From assembly GCA_964554105.1 (NCBI GenBank), contig CAZKNF010000033.1, positions 1 to 39,089 on the forward strand: a stretch of 39,089 nt of DNA, given 5' to 3'. This DNA is from CAZKNF01 sp964554105. Its GTDB lineage: Bacteria; Bacteroidota; Rhodothermia; Rhodothermales; VXPQ01. This document shows, piece after piece, positions 30,735-39,089 of the stretch (positions are counted from its first letter, which is position 1; every line of letters begins with the position of its first letter). The position numbers were made by a program, and so were the translations under genes. The notes under the pieces were generated by a model, which was not told where the DNA came from, searched no databases, and saw nothing but the letters and a program-made list of their open reading frames with translations.

Positions 30735-33446
30735 CTATCCAGCCGGCATTGGAAGAAGTATCCGAAAAGTGGACCCCTCGCCTTTGACGCTATCAACCTC
30801 GATGTCGCCATTCATCAAATCAAGGAGCCGCTTTACGAGAGCCAGGCCGAGTCCCGAGCCCTCAAATTGCCGGTTAAGACGACTGTCTTCCTGTGCGAAC
30901 GGTGTAAATAGCCGATCAACGTAGTCAGCGCAAATGCCGATGCCGGTATCGATGACTTCGATCTCTGCTCTGCCGTCATCTCTGGCGCGGGTCTTCACGG
31001 TAACGGATCCCTTCTCCGTGAACTTTGCTGCGTTCGAAAGAAGATTATCCACGATCTGCTCCAGCCGTTGAGAATCTCCTAGAATTACTGGATTTGTCGG
31101 GTCCATGTCTACGCGGAGGTCGATACCTTTCTCAGATAAGGCGACCGCCACCTTGCTGGTAGAACGAATCAGCGTCTCGTGAAGTGGAACCGACGAGTGA
31201 TGAAGCTCAACCGAACCGACCTCTAGGTTCGAAAGATCGAAAAGATCATTTACGAGGGTCAGCAACTTTCGAGAATTTTCGCGAATGGCAAGCAGGAATT
31301 CCGGCACCTGATCCGGTAACGGCATGCCGCTTCGTTCTTCATGTTCAGACAGTTCTCTCGCCAGAAGCTCGGCGAATCCGTCAACAGCACCCATGGGCGT
31401 TCGGATCTCGTGACTCATTGTCGCGACGAAGGCGCTCTTCAATTGGCTCGCCGCCTCAGCTTGGCGCTTCGACTCAGTAAGCACGCCCTCGGCAGCCTTT
31501 TGCTCAGTTACGTCGCTCAAAATGCCGCTCACAATGACGTCCCCCATGGCATCCTGCTGCGCAGACGCGGATTCCTGAAGCCACCGCACCGTACCATCCC
31601 GATGATTTACACGATAGCTGATTTTGCTTTCCCGACCCGCCCGGAGCGCTTCGTCATGTTGGTCGATTACTTCACGATCTTCTTCATGCACGATCACGTC
31701 GGACCATTCAGTAAACTCATCCTCGCGCGCGAGGATTTCCTCGGTGGCATAACCCGTAAGCGTACGCATCTGCGGCGTCACGAATAAATAGCGACGCTCG
31801 CCGTCTTCATTGTACGTTAGATTAAAGAGGCAGTCGTCGATGGTCGCTGTGATGTGGCGATAGCGATTTCCGGCGAGAATCCACGTCCAAAGCGTCTCGA
31901 AGAGTCGAACGAGCTCCTCCATGAGCTCGAGTTCCGTCTGCTGCCAGCTGACGGGCGCACCATCAGTCGTGACATGGTTTCGCTCAAAGACTACAAATCC
32001 ACCGAGCCGATTATCGTCGAAGAATGGCGACCAGACTGATTCGGCGGCATTGGTCATCTCAAGCAGATCGCCTGACCCTTTCTCTTCTCCTGACGTGACG
32101 TGAAGACCCGTGCGGCTCTCTGTAAGTGCATCGAGCACAGCATGCTCGTTCTGCATCACGACGATGGAATCGGGCTCCTCCTCTCCATCCCTCCACCATT
32201 TCGCTCGGCTCGTACTGCAGTCGCCCGCCGCGTTGTTCATAAGAAGATATATGCGATCGACACGCGTCGTCTCTCCGAGGATTCGAACTGCATCACACAA
32301 AAAGGGGCTCTCGTTTGGATCGGCAAGGGCTGCCTTGCGCAGCTCCGATTCAGCTGAGCTATACCGGTTTCGAAGCTGAAGCTCATTCTCTCGCCGGCGC
32401 TCTACCGTTCGGTCCTCAATCATCACGACACCGCCGACAATTCCCCCTTCGGGATGCTGAATCGGGGATCCATGCATCTTCAGGTATTGTAGCGATCCGA
32501 CATTATGGTAGGCAGCTTCCTGCCCATGGAACGGTTGTCCCTCTTCGAGCATCGCTCGCAGCAGTGGACGGACGCGTGCGCCGAGTCCGGGAATCGAATA
32601 AATCGAACGCCCGATCCACGCATCGTCGGCAGATTCCCCAATGATCTGCCTGAGCTGATGGTTCTCGAACGTAACTGCTCCTGCAGAATCGAGATGGAGC
32701 ATGCCGATGGGACTCTGTTCCAGGAACGTGCGGTAGAGCGCCTCACTCTGGAACAGGGCATCTTCGACCTCACTCTGCTCGGTAACGTCGAAGACAACTC
32801 CTTCGATCACCGGCTCGGCGCCATCGTGTATGGAGAATAGATGCATCTCCGCAAGCCGCGGACCGCGGGCCTTGGTCAAAAACCGAACCCCCACGACGGC
32901 CTTTTCGCCCTCGATGGCGCGACGAAGCGCGCCCATCAGCTTCCAACGGTCTTCGGGATGAACGGCCTCGAGCCAAAACGGCCGATCCTGAATTTCCTCC
33001 CGTCGATAACCCGTCATGCGCTCGACTTCAGCGTTTGCGAAGATGACGGTTCCGTCGCCGCGAAGCATCGTCACGGAGACGGGAATATTCTCGATTAGAG
33101 TCCTGAATGGAGATTCAGATGCGGCAACTTTCTCCGAATTTGCCGCATAGCCGATCAAAAGCCATCCTTCGGATTTCTCCAATCTTGTAGAAAGAATCGT
33201 GAGCTCGTACGAACTTGAGGGAAGTTGCCCGACCTGACCTCGGCGAAGTGCTTTAAGGGCATCCAACTCCAGAGGCGAAAGCTGGTGGCCGTCATTCCAG
33301 CCCCAGATGTGTTTTCCGAAGGAGTTGACTACACGCACGACACCCGCTTCGCCAATCTCCGCAACCGCAACATCCTGAACGTCTTGGAGGTGACGACTCA
33401 GCTCAGAGTCGAATCGTGATATGATCTTCCACTCCGGGTGGACCAT
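30735..33446 (-). CDS. Soluble multi-PAS/GAF sensor histidine kinase
   Basis: A 903-residue cytoplasmic kinase without transmembrane segments. Residues 1-105 are a non-PAS N-terminal region I do not recognise. PAS domains lie at about 110-225 (IENIPVSVTMLRGDG, ERMTGYRREEI), 232-350 (LEQSPIGMLHLDSAGAV) and 535-650 (MRTLTGYATEEIL, RWLQESASAQ), with a GAF-like domain between about 365 and 525. The kinase core has the phosphoacceptor H679 in FVATMSHEIRTPMGAV, N801 in DNLLSNAAKF, the G1 box DTGIGI at 833-838 and the G2 box GSGLGLAL at 863-870. No receiver domain is fused and no response regulator gene lies nearby, so its partner is elsewhere. The ligand is unknown; multiple PAS domains suggest redox, gas or small-molecule sensing. 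Confidence 0.93.
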   Translation of the reverse strand: MVHPEWKIISRFDSELSRHLQDVQDVAVAEIGEAGVVRVVNSFGKHIWGWNDGHQLSPLELDALKALRRGQVGQLPSSSYELTILSTRLEKSEGWLLIGYAANSEKVAASESPFRTLIENIPVSVTMLRGDGTVIFANAEVERMTGYRREEIQDRPFWLEAVHPEDRWKLMGALRRAIEGEKAVVGVRFLTKARGPRLAEMHLFSIHDGAEPVIEGVVFDVTEQSEVEDALFQSEALYRTFLEQSPIGMLHLDSAGAVTFENHQLRQIIGESADDAWIGRSIYSIPGLGARVRPLLRAMLEEGQPFHGQEAAYHNVGSLQYLKMHGSPIQHPEGGIVGGVVMIEDRTVERRRENELQLRNRYSSAESELRKAALADPNESPFLCDAVRILGETTRVDRIYLLMNNAAGDCSTSRAKWWRDGEEEPDSIVVMQNEHAVLDALTESRTGLHVTSGEEKGSGDLLEMTNAAESVWSPFFDDNRLGGFVVFERNHVTTDGAPVSWQQTELELMEELVRLFETLWTWILAGNRYRHITATIDDCLFNLTYNEDGERRYLFVTPQMRTLTGYATEEILAREDEFTEWSDVIVHEEDREVIDQHDEALRAGRESKISYRVNHRDGTVRWLQESASAQQDAMGDVIVSGILSDVTEQKAAEGVLTESKRQAEAASQLKSAFVATMSHEIRTPMGAVDGFAELLARELSEHEERSGMPLPDQVPEFLLAIRENSRKLLTLVNDLFDLSNLEVGSVELHHSSVPLHETLIRSTSKVAVALSEKGIDLRVDMDPTNPVILGDSQRLEQIVDNLLSNAAKFTEKGSVTVKTRARDDGRAEIEVIDTGIGICADYVDRLFTPFAQEDSRLNRQFEGSGLGLALVKRLLDLMNGDIEVDSVKGEGSTFRILLPMPAG

Positions 33447-33567
33447 CTTCGCCGAAGTATCAACATGAGATTAGGGGCAAAGCACATCCATATAACAAAT
33501 AGAGCGCCAAATTGAACTTACGTCCTGAGTGATCTGGGCTGCTCCTGGATATCGCCTCCTTTCGGGG

Positions 33568-33577
33568 GGCCGTTGAT
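33568..33577 (+). repeat. Dispersed intergenic motif GGCCGTTGAT, copy 3 (short)
   Basis: Ten-base match to the motif at 12971 and 28830, in the gap between the kinase and lysS. It abuts a small GC-rich hairpin at 33554-33570 (GCCTCC / GGGGGC). Confidence 0.4.
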
Positions 33578-33599
33578 GACGCATTCGAAAGCCTAGCCG

Positions 33600-35153
33600 C
33601 TACTGCCCGTCGCGCTCTTCGACTTCCTCGTGAGCGCTCTCGGGTCGCAGTAGTGGGAAGAGAATAACGTCACGAATAGAATCTTGCCCCGTAATGAGCA
33701 TGGTTAGCCGATCGATGCCTACGCCGAGTCCTGCGGCAGGAGGCATTCCATACTCAAGCGCACGCAGATAGTCTTCGTCGATGTCCATCGCCTCCTCGTC
33801 CCCCGCAGCACGCAGCCGGGCCTGCTCTTCGAACCGCGCACGCTGATCAAGCGGGTCGTTGAGCTCACTAAATGCATTGCAGATCTCCTTGCCGTTGCAG
33901 ATAAGCTCGAATCGCTCCACGAGACCCTCCTGCACGCGATGGCGCTTTGCTAGCGGAGAAAGCTCGACCGGATAATCCGTGATGAACGTAGGCTGAACCA
34001 AGTGTGGCTCGACTATCTCACCGAAGATCTCGTCGATGAGCTTTCCGATGCCCATCGAGTCGTCTACCGCAATGTCCAGTTCCTGTGCAACACTCGAAAT
34101 TTCGTCGCGACTCATTCCGAAGAGCTGATGACCTGTATGTTCTTCTATGGCCTCGAAGAGCGGCAGCCGCCTGAACGGCCGCTGAAATGAAATGGCACCA
34201 CTCGCCGAGTCTACCTGTGGTTCGCCGATTACGGAAATTACGATGGACTCGAGCATCTCTTCGACGAGATCCATCATCCATCCGTAATCTTTGTACGCGA
34301 CGTAGAGCTCCATCATCGTGAACTCAGGATTGTGAAACCGGCTGAGTCCCTCGTTCCGGAAGTCTTTGGATATCTCGTAGACGCCTTCGAAACCTCCCAC
34401 GAGAAGTCGCTTGAGATACAGCTCATCCGCGATCCGCAGAAAGAGCTTCATATCGAGGCTGTTATGATGCGTCGTGAACGGCCTCGCCGCTGCGCCACCG
34501 TACACCGGCTGGAGGACCGGCGTTTCAACCTCCAAGTAGCCCCTGCTGTCCAGAAAGTGTCTCATCGCCGAGATCAGGCGAGATCGCTTGCGGAAAACCT
34601 CGCGTACATCGGGGTTCACCAGCAAATCGACATATCGTCGTCGATACCGGAATTCTTTGTCGCTCAGCTCATTGTATACCTGACCCTCCTGTTCCTTCAC
34701 TACCGGTAGAGGCCGAAGGGATTTCGAAAGCAGTTCGACCTCTTGGGCGTGGACGCTTACCTCGCCCATGCGCGTGCGAAATACATAGCCGCGAACGCCG
34801 ACGATATCGCCCAGATCGAGCAGCTTCTTGAAAATCTTATTGTAGAACCCCTCCGGCAGCTCATCTCGCTTCACGTAAATCTGAATGACGCCAGTCTCGT
34901 CCTGCAGATCAAAAAAAGCAGCCTTACCCATCACTCGCTTCGACATAATGCGGCCCGCAACCGAGACGTCATATTGTTCGCGTGCTACCGCATCGGAGTC
35001 TGGCTGATGGATTTCGTCATCGAACGTAGATAGGATGTGCTCCGCGTTGTCGGTGACAGACCAGGAATGCGGAAAGGGTTCGATACCGAGGCTGCGGATC
35101 TCTGCCAGTTCTTCTCGGCGCCGAAGCTCCTGCTCGCTGTGTTCTTTATTCAT
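33600..35153 (-). CDS. lysS: Lysyl-tRNA synthetase, class II
   Basis: A 517-residue aminoacyl-tRNA synthetase that charges tRNA-Lys. The N-terminal OB-fold anticodon-binding domain spans about 60-150 (SVAGRIMSKRVMGKAAFFDLQDETG). Class II motif 1 is around 200-220 (FLDSRGYLEVETPVLQP), motif 2 around 260-284 (EISKDFRNEGLSRFHNPEFT with R266) and motif 3 at 475-490 (GLGVGIDRLTML). Length is close to the usual 500. The gene is downstream of the two-gene unknown operon with a 195-nt gap, and upstream of the PAS kinase by 153 nt. Confidence 0.97.
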   Translation of the reverse strand: MNKEHSEQELRRREELAEIRSLGIEPFPHSWSVTDNAEHILSTFDDEIHQPDSDAVAREQYDVSVAGRIMSKRVMGKAAFFDLQDETGVIQIYVKRDELPEGFYNKIFKKLLDLGDIVGVRGYVFRTRMGEVSVHAQEVELLSKSLRPLPVVKEQEGQVYNELSDKEFRYRRRYVDLLVNPDVREVFRKRSRLISAMRHFLDSRGYLEVETPVLQPVYGGAAARPFTTHHNSLDMKLFLRIADELYLKRLLVGGFEGVYEISKDFRNEGLSRFHNPEFTMMELYVAYKDYGWMMDLVEEMLESIVISVIGEPQVDSASGAISFQRPFRRLPLFEAIEEHTGHQLFGMSRDEISSVAQELDIAVDDSMGIGKLIDEIFGEIVEPHLVQPTFITDYPVELSPLAKRHRVQEGLVERFELICNGKEICNAFSELNDPLDQRARFEEQARLRAAGDEEAMDIDEDYLRALEYGMPPAAGLGVGIDRLTMLITGQDSIRDVILFPLLRPESAHEEVEERDGQ

Positions 35154-35348
35154 TCGATGCTGGTTCTACTATACACCGGTCGCGCCCGTACCCGAGATCT
35201 CGACCGTCCTGCCGGTGCGGAGCATCGCAAACCAATCTGGAGCGTTGCAATGCACACCTTGAGGATGCTCGACAGCGGCGAGCCCCTAAATAACAAAAAG
35301 ACGCGACTGAAACAGCCACGCCTATACGTGAACACCACGAGGTGACGA

Positions 35349-35744
35349 CTACGGCATGAACTCGGTGTCGCCGTCGAGGATGTCCCTGAAATATGCGACG
35401 ATCCCGAGCTTCAGCAGTTTTTCCTGATCATCTATGGGTAGGCCCGGAATTTTGTCCACCGTCCGTTCCCATATCCAGAAACCGTCCTCATCGAGGCCAA
35501 CACGCTGGTAGATCCCGAGCTTCTCGAAGACGCAGTACGTGCCCTCCATGATCGTATCCTGCTTCTTCTCCTTGGCCAATTCAGGCTCATAGCCACGGCC
35601 ACGGGATTGAATGCCGATCAAGAACAGAATCGCTTCGATGCTCGTGTCGCGTCCGAAACGGTGCTCAATCCACTCTTCAACGCGGCTCCACTCTGCCGTC
35701 AGATCGCTCTCGTCCGCAGCCAGATGGCGCTCGATAGGCTCCAT
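35349..35744 (-). CDS. Hypothetical protein (second gene of coupled pair)
   Basis: A 131-residue soluble acidic protein that I do not assign to a named family. Visible features are a helical N-terminus (EWSRVEEWIEHRFG), a hydrophobic FLIGIQSRGRGYEPELAKEKKQDTI stretch, a central EGTYCVFEKLGIY with a single Cys, and a C-terminal IPGLPIDDQEKLLKLGIVAYFRDIL. No signal peptide or membrane helix. Its start codon overlaps the upstream stop by one base (TGATG at about 35744), so translation is coupled to the 206-residue gene. It reads like a conserved protein of Rhodothermota/Balneolota, but that needs a database search. Confidence 0.75.
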   Translation of the reverse strand: MEPIERHLAADESDLTAEWSRVEEWIEHRFGRDTSIEAILFLIGIQSRGRGYEPELAKEKKQDTIMEGTYCVFEKLGIYQRVGLDEDGFWIWERTVDKIPGLPIDDQEKLLKLGIVAYFRDILDGDTEFMP

Positions 35745-36364
35745 CAGGAGATCCAGGCATCAGCTTCAGTAAGCAGCTGTTGGTGCTTGCCCCGAAGGAG
35801 CTGCACGACGATCGTACTTAACTTTCGCGCAGCACCGCCCTTCGGCTGTCCAGATGCGAGCGAAAGCATGCGCTGCGTACCGTTCTCGATGGATTCGATT
35901 ACCTCCGTCAGAGCAAACCACCATGAATTCTCTTCCGGCGGGTTCAAATCGGCATCGACGGTAAGATTTACCATGTGATTACCCTGCGCATTCAGTGCAT
36001 CAGAAATGGCTTCTAAAGCCGCCTCGGACATCTGAATCATCTGATTCAGCTTTTCACCCTGCGCAAGGGATATAGCCGCATTCTCCGCGAGTCGTTCGCG
36101 GTGTAAAACGCGATCCAGCGTCTGGAAAGCGGCTACAGCTACTGACTGACACGCGACACTGCTTTGAAGGCTCGCAACGATATTACGAATACGATCGGCG
36201 TAGGGGCACTCAACGTCGTTTTCGACATCACCTGCACCATCTACCGGTGTGTTCCAGAGTTTAGTCTTGTAGTCTTGTTTCCTTAGCGTCTGTTTGCCCT
36301 TGCCTGACGTCTTCGTGAAAAAACGCGGTGTATATCTATCAACCCCTTCATTCATCTGAGGCAT
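35744..36364 (-). CDS. Hypothetical helical protein (first gene of coupled pair)
   Basis: A 206-residue soluble protein, apparently mostly alpha-helical. The first 50 residues are polar and basic (FFTKTSGKGKQTLRKQDYKTK), likely disordered, then comes ECPYADRIRNIVASLQSSVACQSVAVAAFQTLDRVLHRERLAENAAISLAQGEKLNQMIQMSEAALEAISDALN, with amphipathic helices, and a C-terminal part with WWFALTEVIESIENGTQRMLSLASGQ. No signal or membrane helix is present and no family was recognised. Coupled by TGATG to the next gene, so the products probably act together. An alternative start is Met4. The upstream 250 nt contain no gene. Confidence 0.75.
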   Translation of the reverse strand: MPQMNEGVDRYTPRFFTKTSGKGKQTLRKQDYKTKLWNTPVDGAGDVENDVECPYADRIRNIVASLQSSVACQSVAVAAFQTLDRVLHRERLAENAAISLAQGEKLNQMIQMSEAALEAISDALNAQGNHMVNLTVDADLNPPEENSWWFALTEVIESIENGTQRMLSLASGQPKGGAARKLSTIVVQLLRGKHQQLLTEADAWIS

Positions 36365-36613
36365 TCTGATTCATTCTACTTACCCAAGCCGACCGAACCA
36401 TAAGTCAATCCCTCGGTTCCCGGCACTGGCCCAGTGAGATTCGCATCGGTCATTGACGAACTCCCCAGCCAGTATCGACGCCCTAAACGGACGCTGTAGC
36501 ACACTGTTTCTATGTAATTTATGCCATTCTGACACGTGTACAGATAGTACAAGAGTCAAGCCAAAAGCGACGACTAATCTTGAAATTCCCGCATTGCCGC
36601 ACCAATCGGGAAT

Positions 36614-37393
36614 TCATTCACGTGCCATAATTGCGCCAATATACCCTATTTCGCCATCCCGAGGGCTCTCCAGATTCAGTACTCGCACCCGGTCGGCTTG
36701 CCGGTACAATGCTGCGATAAGAGATACAATGATTGGGCCTTTCCCCTCCACACGAACCCTGCCACTATTCAATAGAGCCATTAGTCGCGATACGTCTCCC
36801 TCCTCGAGGTGAGCGCGAAATTGCTCGACATCGGCTTCCTGTCCTTCCAAAATATTGGCCGTCGCGATGAGCAGTGCTCGGCGGCTGTACATGATCTCAC
36901 CGATTGCGTGGCCGAGTTCACGGCAAAAGTCCGGTGATTCCTCACCCATCACGATAGGCACCACGGCGAAACTAGACGTCAGAACTGTTTGCAGATACGG
37001 GAGCTGGACATCGATGCCCTCCGTGTGGAAATGTCCCTGGTTGTCAAGGAAGATGTCATCGTCTTCATCGCAGAGTTCGTTTCGAATCTGGTCATTGACG
37101 CGGAGATCACCTAATGCAGTTCGATATTGGTCTACATTACAGATGTGAATCCGCCCGAAAGAACCGGTATGGCTCGGAGCGACGATGATAACTGTGTCGT
37201 AATTTCGCCCCATGAGCAGCTTATAGATCGCTGCGGCCGTTCTGCCGCCTTCCAGCAGATTTGTATCAGGTACTACCGCGGCCACGATGTCTCCCGGAAT
37301 CGATTCCTCGGGAGCGGCGCGCAAGAGTCTATCTATCTGCTCCCGAAGAGGACGCGGCTGCGTTGCATAAATCGCACGATTAGCTGTGACCAT
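36614..37393 (-). CDS. Memo/AMMECR-B-like protein with degenerate ligands
   Basis: A 259-residue protein of the MEMO1/AmmeMemoRadiSam system protein B family. The fold is indicated by IVAAVVPDTNLLEGGRTAAAIYKLL near residue 36 (where the family has a PHAGY motif), VIIVAPSHTG at 68-77 (the GPSH motif), TEGIDVQLPYLQ at 124-135 (HSLEVQLPFLQ in the family), PIVMGEESP and IATANILE at 176-183 (SSDMSHY in the family). The first-position His (PHAGY) is replaced by Asp43, the H of HSLE by Gly, the SDxSH His is missing, and the CGxGP cysteine is Glu (VEGKGPI near 215-221). Only H75 remains of the usual metal ligands. So it is probably a non-canonical or inactive relative. It is 57 nt downstream of the HTTM-like gene. 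Confidence 0.78.
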   Translation of the reverse strand: MVTANRAIYATQPRPLREQIDRLLRAAPEESIPGDIVAAVVPDTNLLEGGRTAAAIYKLLMGRNYDTVIIVAPSHTGSFGRIHICNVDQYRTALGDLRVNDQIRNELCDEDDDIFLDNQGHFHTEGIDVQLPYLQTVLTSSFAVVPIVMGEESPDFCRELGHAIGEIMYSRRALLIATANILEGQEADVEQFRAHLEEGDVSRLMALLNSGRVRVEGKGPIIVSLIAALYRQADRVRVLNLESPRDGEIGYIGAIMARE

Positions 37394-37450
37394 ATCGAAA
37401 GCTAGAGCAGGAAAGGACGATTATCGACAGCACGCGTTCGCAATGAACGC

Positions 37451-38824
37451 CTACCACAAGCAACGCGGACTGTGACGGTCATCTGGACGATGTCCCACGA
37501 GCTTGTGTAGAACGGGATCCAGTTGGATCAGTTCAGAATTCTCGTCAGCCCTTTCATACTCGTATAGATCTCCATCACGAATGTAGCTGATGCTCGCCGT
37601 GGGATTGCGGTTCATGTGTCTGCGAAGCTCGTGCCACGTGATGCGAAGACCGCGGCGTCGGAGTACGTCCAGATCTTCGTTAGGTGCTCGCACAATGGTG
37701 ACGAGATCATCGTGAAGCCCGTGTCCTGCTGCTAATCTCGGCAAAATGAAGTGATTCGATTGCGAGCCGAACGTATTGAGATTGCTGTACATAGTGAAGG
37801 TACCGACCGTCTTGATGCCCAGATAGGGCGAAGCTGCATTTAGTATTAGCAAGCCGATCGGCACGTAGTGCAATACTCCAATACGGGAAAATCCGATAGA
37901 ATGGCTCGATCCGTTTGAAATGGATCGGATCGCCAGAACGACGAGCAGCAGACCAACGGCGACTGAAGCCGGAGCAAGAATTGCCCAGCTTCTATTTCCG
38001 GCGACCGTACCTAATCTCCAGACCAGAACTACAAGGAAAAAGAATAAAAGTAAAACGGGCATCGATTTCGTGCCATCGCGAAGCAAAGGTGGAAGTTGAG
38101 TATACAATCGCGACGCCCGTTCTTTTAAATACAAGGACGCATCGATTGGTAGAATCAGGTATCCTATTGCGAATATGATGAGTGTGAAATCAATTGCAGT
38201 GGCTGTGGCGCTTATGGATATTACAATATGGAATGCCACTAATATTATGATTCCTACGAGCCTAAGTTTTTTAATCAGTACACATATCGGAATGGACAAC
38301 TCTATAGCAGCAATCAAGAATGGGAGACTTCCACGTACAATATTCGGAACTTCGGTTGTTGCGGCACCCAGGAAGGCTGTCGCATCTTGAAACATAACCA
38401 CTGCACAACTAGAGGCCGGTTCAAAAAATGCATAGTTTAACTTTGCGATAGCGGCGGATGCATACGCAATGACGAAAATGATCACGGGATAGGACAGGAG
38501 TCGACTTGCACTTACGTCGTCCCACCGATTGTTCTTGAGCACCATAGGGACCGATGTCATCAACAGCCCGGCGTTCACAAAGAACATTATGTACATGTGA
38601 TTGTCCGTTGCCGGCAGGCGTGCAAAGAACAAACTAATTTGCGACAGCGAAAGCAGTCCTAATCTGGCTGGAGAAGAAGGCCGTTCAATTAGAAGTACGC
38701 ACGACAGGAGGAGAATCCAGACCAGAGGCTGAAATGCAGGTTCCTTCCGAAGGATGTGCCCAACGTGCGCCAAAGCCCACAAGATGTTGAACACCTTTAG
38801 ATGAAGAACCTTATCGCCTATCAT
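37451..38824 (-). CDS. HTTM-like multi-pass membrane protein
   Basis: About 457 residues from the ATG at 38824, which has an AGAGG Shine-Dalgarno; a TTG at 38851 is also in frame. Some ten transmembrane helices cover residues of about 1-340. The AKLNYAFFEPASSCAVVMFQDA motif and the helix pattern resemble the HTTM (horizontally transferred transmembrane) family related to vitamin K-dependent gamma-carboxylases. After the last helix comes a soluble C-terminal part of roughly 110 residues, beginning FTMYSNLNTFGSQSNHFILPR, a segment recurrent in HTTM-like membrane proteins, followed by a polar charged region. No catalytic lysine can be identified with confidence. It precedes the Memo-like gene by 57 nt on the same strand, which suggests cotranscription. 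Function unknown. Confidence 0.7.
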   Translation of the reverse strand: MIGDKVLHLKVFNILWALAHVGHILRKEPAFQPLVWILLLSCVLLIERPSSPARLGLLSLSQISLFFARLPATDNHMYIMFFVNAGLLMTSVPMVLKNNRWDDVSASRLLSYPVIIFVIAYASAAIAKLNYAFFEPASSCAVVMFQDATAFLGAATTEVPNIVRGSLPFLIAAIELSIPICVLIKKLRLVGIIILVAFHIVISISATATAIDFTLIIFAIGYLILPIDASLYLKERASRLYTQLPPLLRDGTKSMPVLLLFFFLVVLVWRLGTVAGNRSWAILAPASVAVGLLLVVLAIRSISNGSSHSIGFSRIGVLHYVPIGLLILNAASPYLGIKTVGTFTMYSNLNTFGSQSNHFILPRLAAGHGLHDDLVTIVRAPNEDLDVLRRRGLRITWHELRRHMNRNPTASISYIRDGDLYEYERADENSELIQLDPVLHKLVGHRPDDRHSPRCLW

Positions 38825-39035
38825 CCGGCCTCTCGTAACGGATCTTAGCAATTCGCTTGTTCAGTCCAGTTCCCGCGAAGAACTGACCCAGGCCCGTGGC
38901 CTAACCAGATCATCAGGAGATCGGATATGGATGGAATTGCCTTCAGGAGAGGTCGGGACGTGAATACAAGCATCCGAGACAGCACGGGAAGACAATACGC
39001 AAGCTGAATGCCCCGACTATGTGATCTGTATCGTG
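38825..39035. other. Non-coding gap before tRNA-Val
   Basis: About 210 nt with no gene seen. It should contain the promoter of the HTTM-like/Memo-like pair. Confidence 0.5.
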
Positions 39036-39089
39036 TGGGCCCTACTGGATTTGAACCAGTGACCTCTCGCGTGTGAGGCGAGCGCTCTA
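39036..39089 (-). tRNA. tRNA-Val (anticodon CAC), 5' end outside window
   Basis: The 3' part of a tRNA on minus. The anticodon stem-loop CTCGC-CTCACAC-GCGAG gives CAC (valine, GUG). The T-arm is ACTGG-TTCAAAT-CCAGT, the 3' acceptor strand AGGGCCC, and A73 is at 39036. The 5' acceptor strand and part of the D-arm lie beyond the right edge. CCA is not encoded. Confidence 0.9.

Noticed and set aside
33554..33570. GC-rich hairpin between the kinase and lysS as a lysS terminator
   Set aside because: No U-run follows on the minus strand and the stem has a mismatch on that strand, so it is not called as a terminator.

Overview
The window (39,089 bases, mid-50s percent GC by eye) looks like a chromosomal segment of a Gram-negative bacterium of the Bacteroidota/Rhodothermota/Balneolota group. 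The grounds are: an ATP synthase a subunit with an N-terminal signal peptide; an atp operon that opens with a bactofilin and AtpZ/AtpI-like genes and lacks atpD and atpC; a TonB-dependent receptor with a carboxypeptidase-D-like N-terminal domain; an OmpA/PKD outer-membrane protein; a Tat-exported Gfo/Idh/MocA oxidoreductase next to a nucleoside-symporter-type MFS gene; and CRTAC1/UnbV proteins. No IS element, integrase, phage gene, CRISPR array or rRNA was seen. The phylum is an inference from gene content.

Layout. 1-2515 (minus): a small carbohydrate cluster of D-lyxose isomerase-like, Tat-secreted oxidoreductase and MFS permease genes. 2660-9426: the parts of a MacAB-TolC-type exporter in two convergent groups, two MacB/FtsX-type permeases on plus and TolC-MacA-ATPase on minus, with a PrcB-like lipoprotein gene at the end of the permease group. 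A tRNA-Ser(UGA) follows. 10134-14477 (plus): a TonB-dependent receptor and a DUF5009/HGSNAT-like membrane acyltransferase. 14525-17681 (minus): an operon of an AhpD-like protein, a UnbV/ASPIC repeat protein and a UnbU-like RnfD-family membrane protein. tRNA-Ser(GCU) follows.

18157-25901 (minus): an envelope/energy operon in the order M23 peptidase, bactofilin, AtpZ, AtpI-like, AtpB, E, F, H, A, G. 26161-26415 is rpsT with a strong terminator. Then comes a 646-nt AT-richer non-coding stretch leading to a PKD/OmpA outer-membrane protein with its own terminator, a glycine-zipper lipoprotein on minus, and queG on plus. 30735-38824 (minus): a multi-PAS/GAF soluble histidine kinase, lysS, two coupled genes of unknown function, a Memo/AMMECR-B-like protein that has lost most of its expected ligands, and an HTTM-like membrane protein. 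A partial tRNA-Val(CAC) sits at the right edge.

Most genes are housekeeping or recognisable families. The best candidates for something new are the AhpD-UnbV-UnbU operon without any enediyne polyketide synthase, the degenerate Memo homologue beside an HTTM-like protein, the TGATG-coupled unknown pair next to lysS, and a dispersed GGCCGTTGAT intergenic motif.
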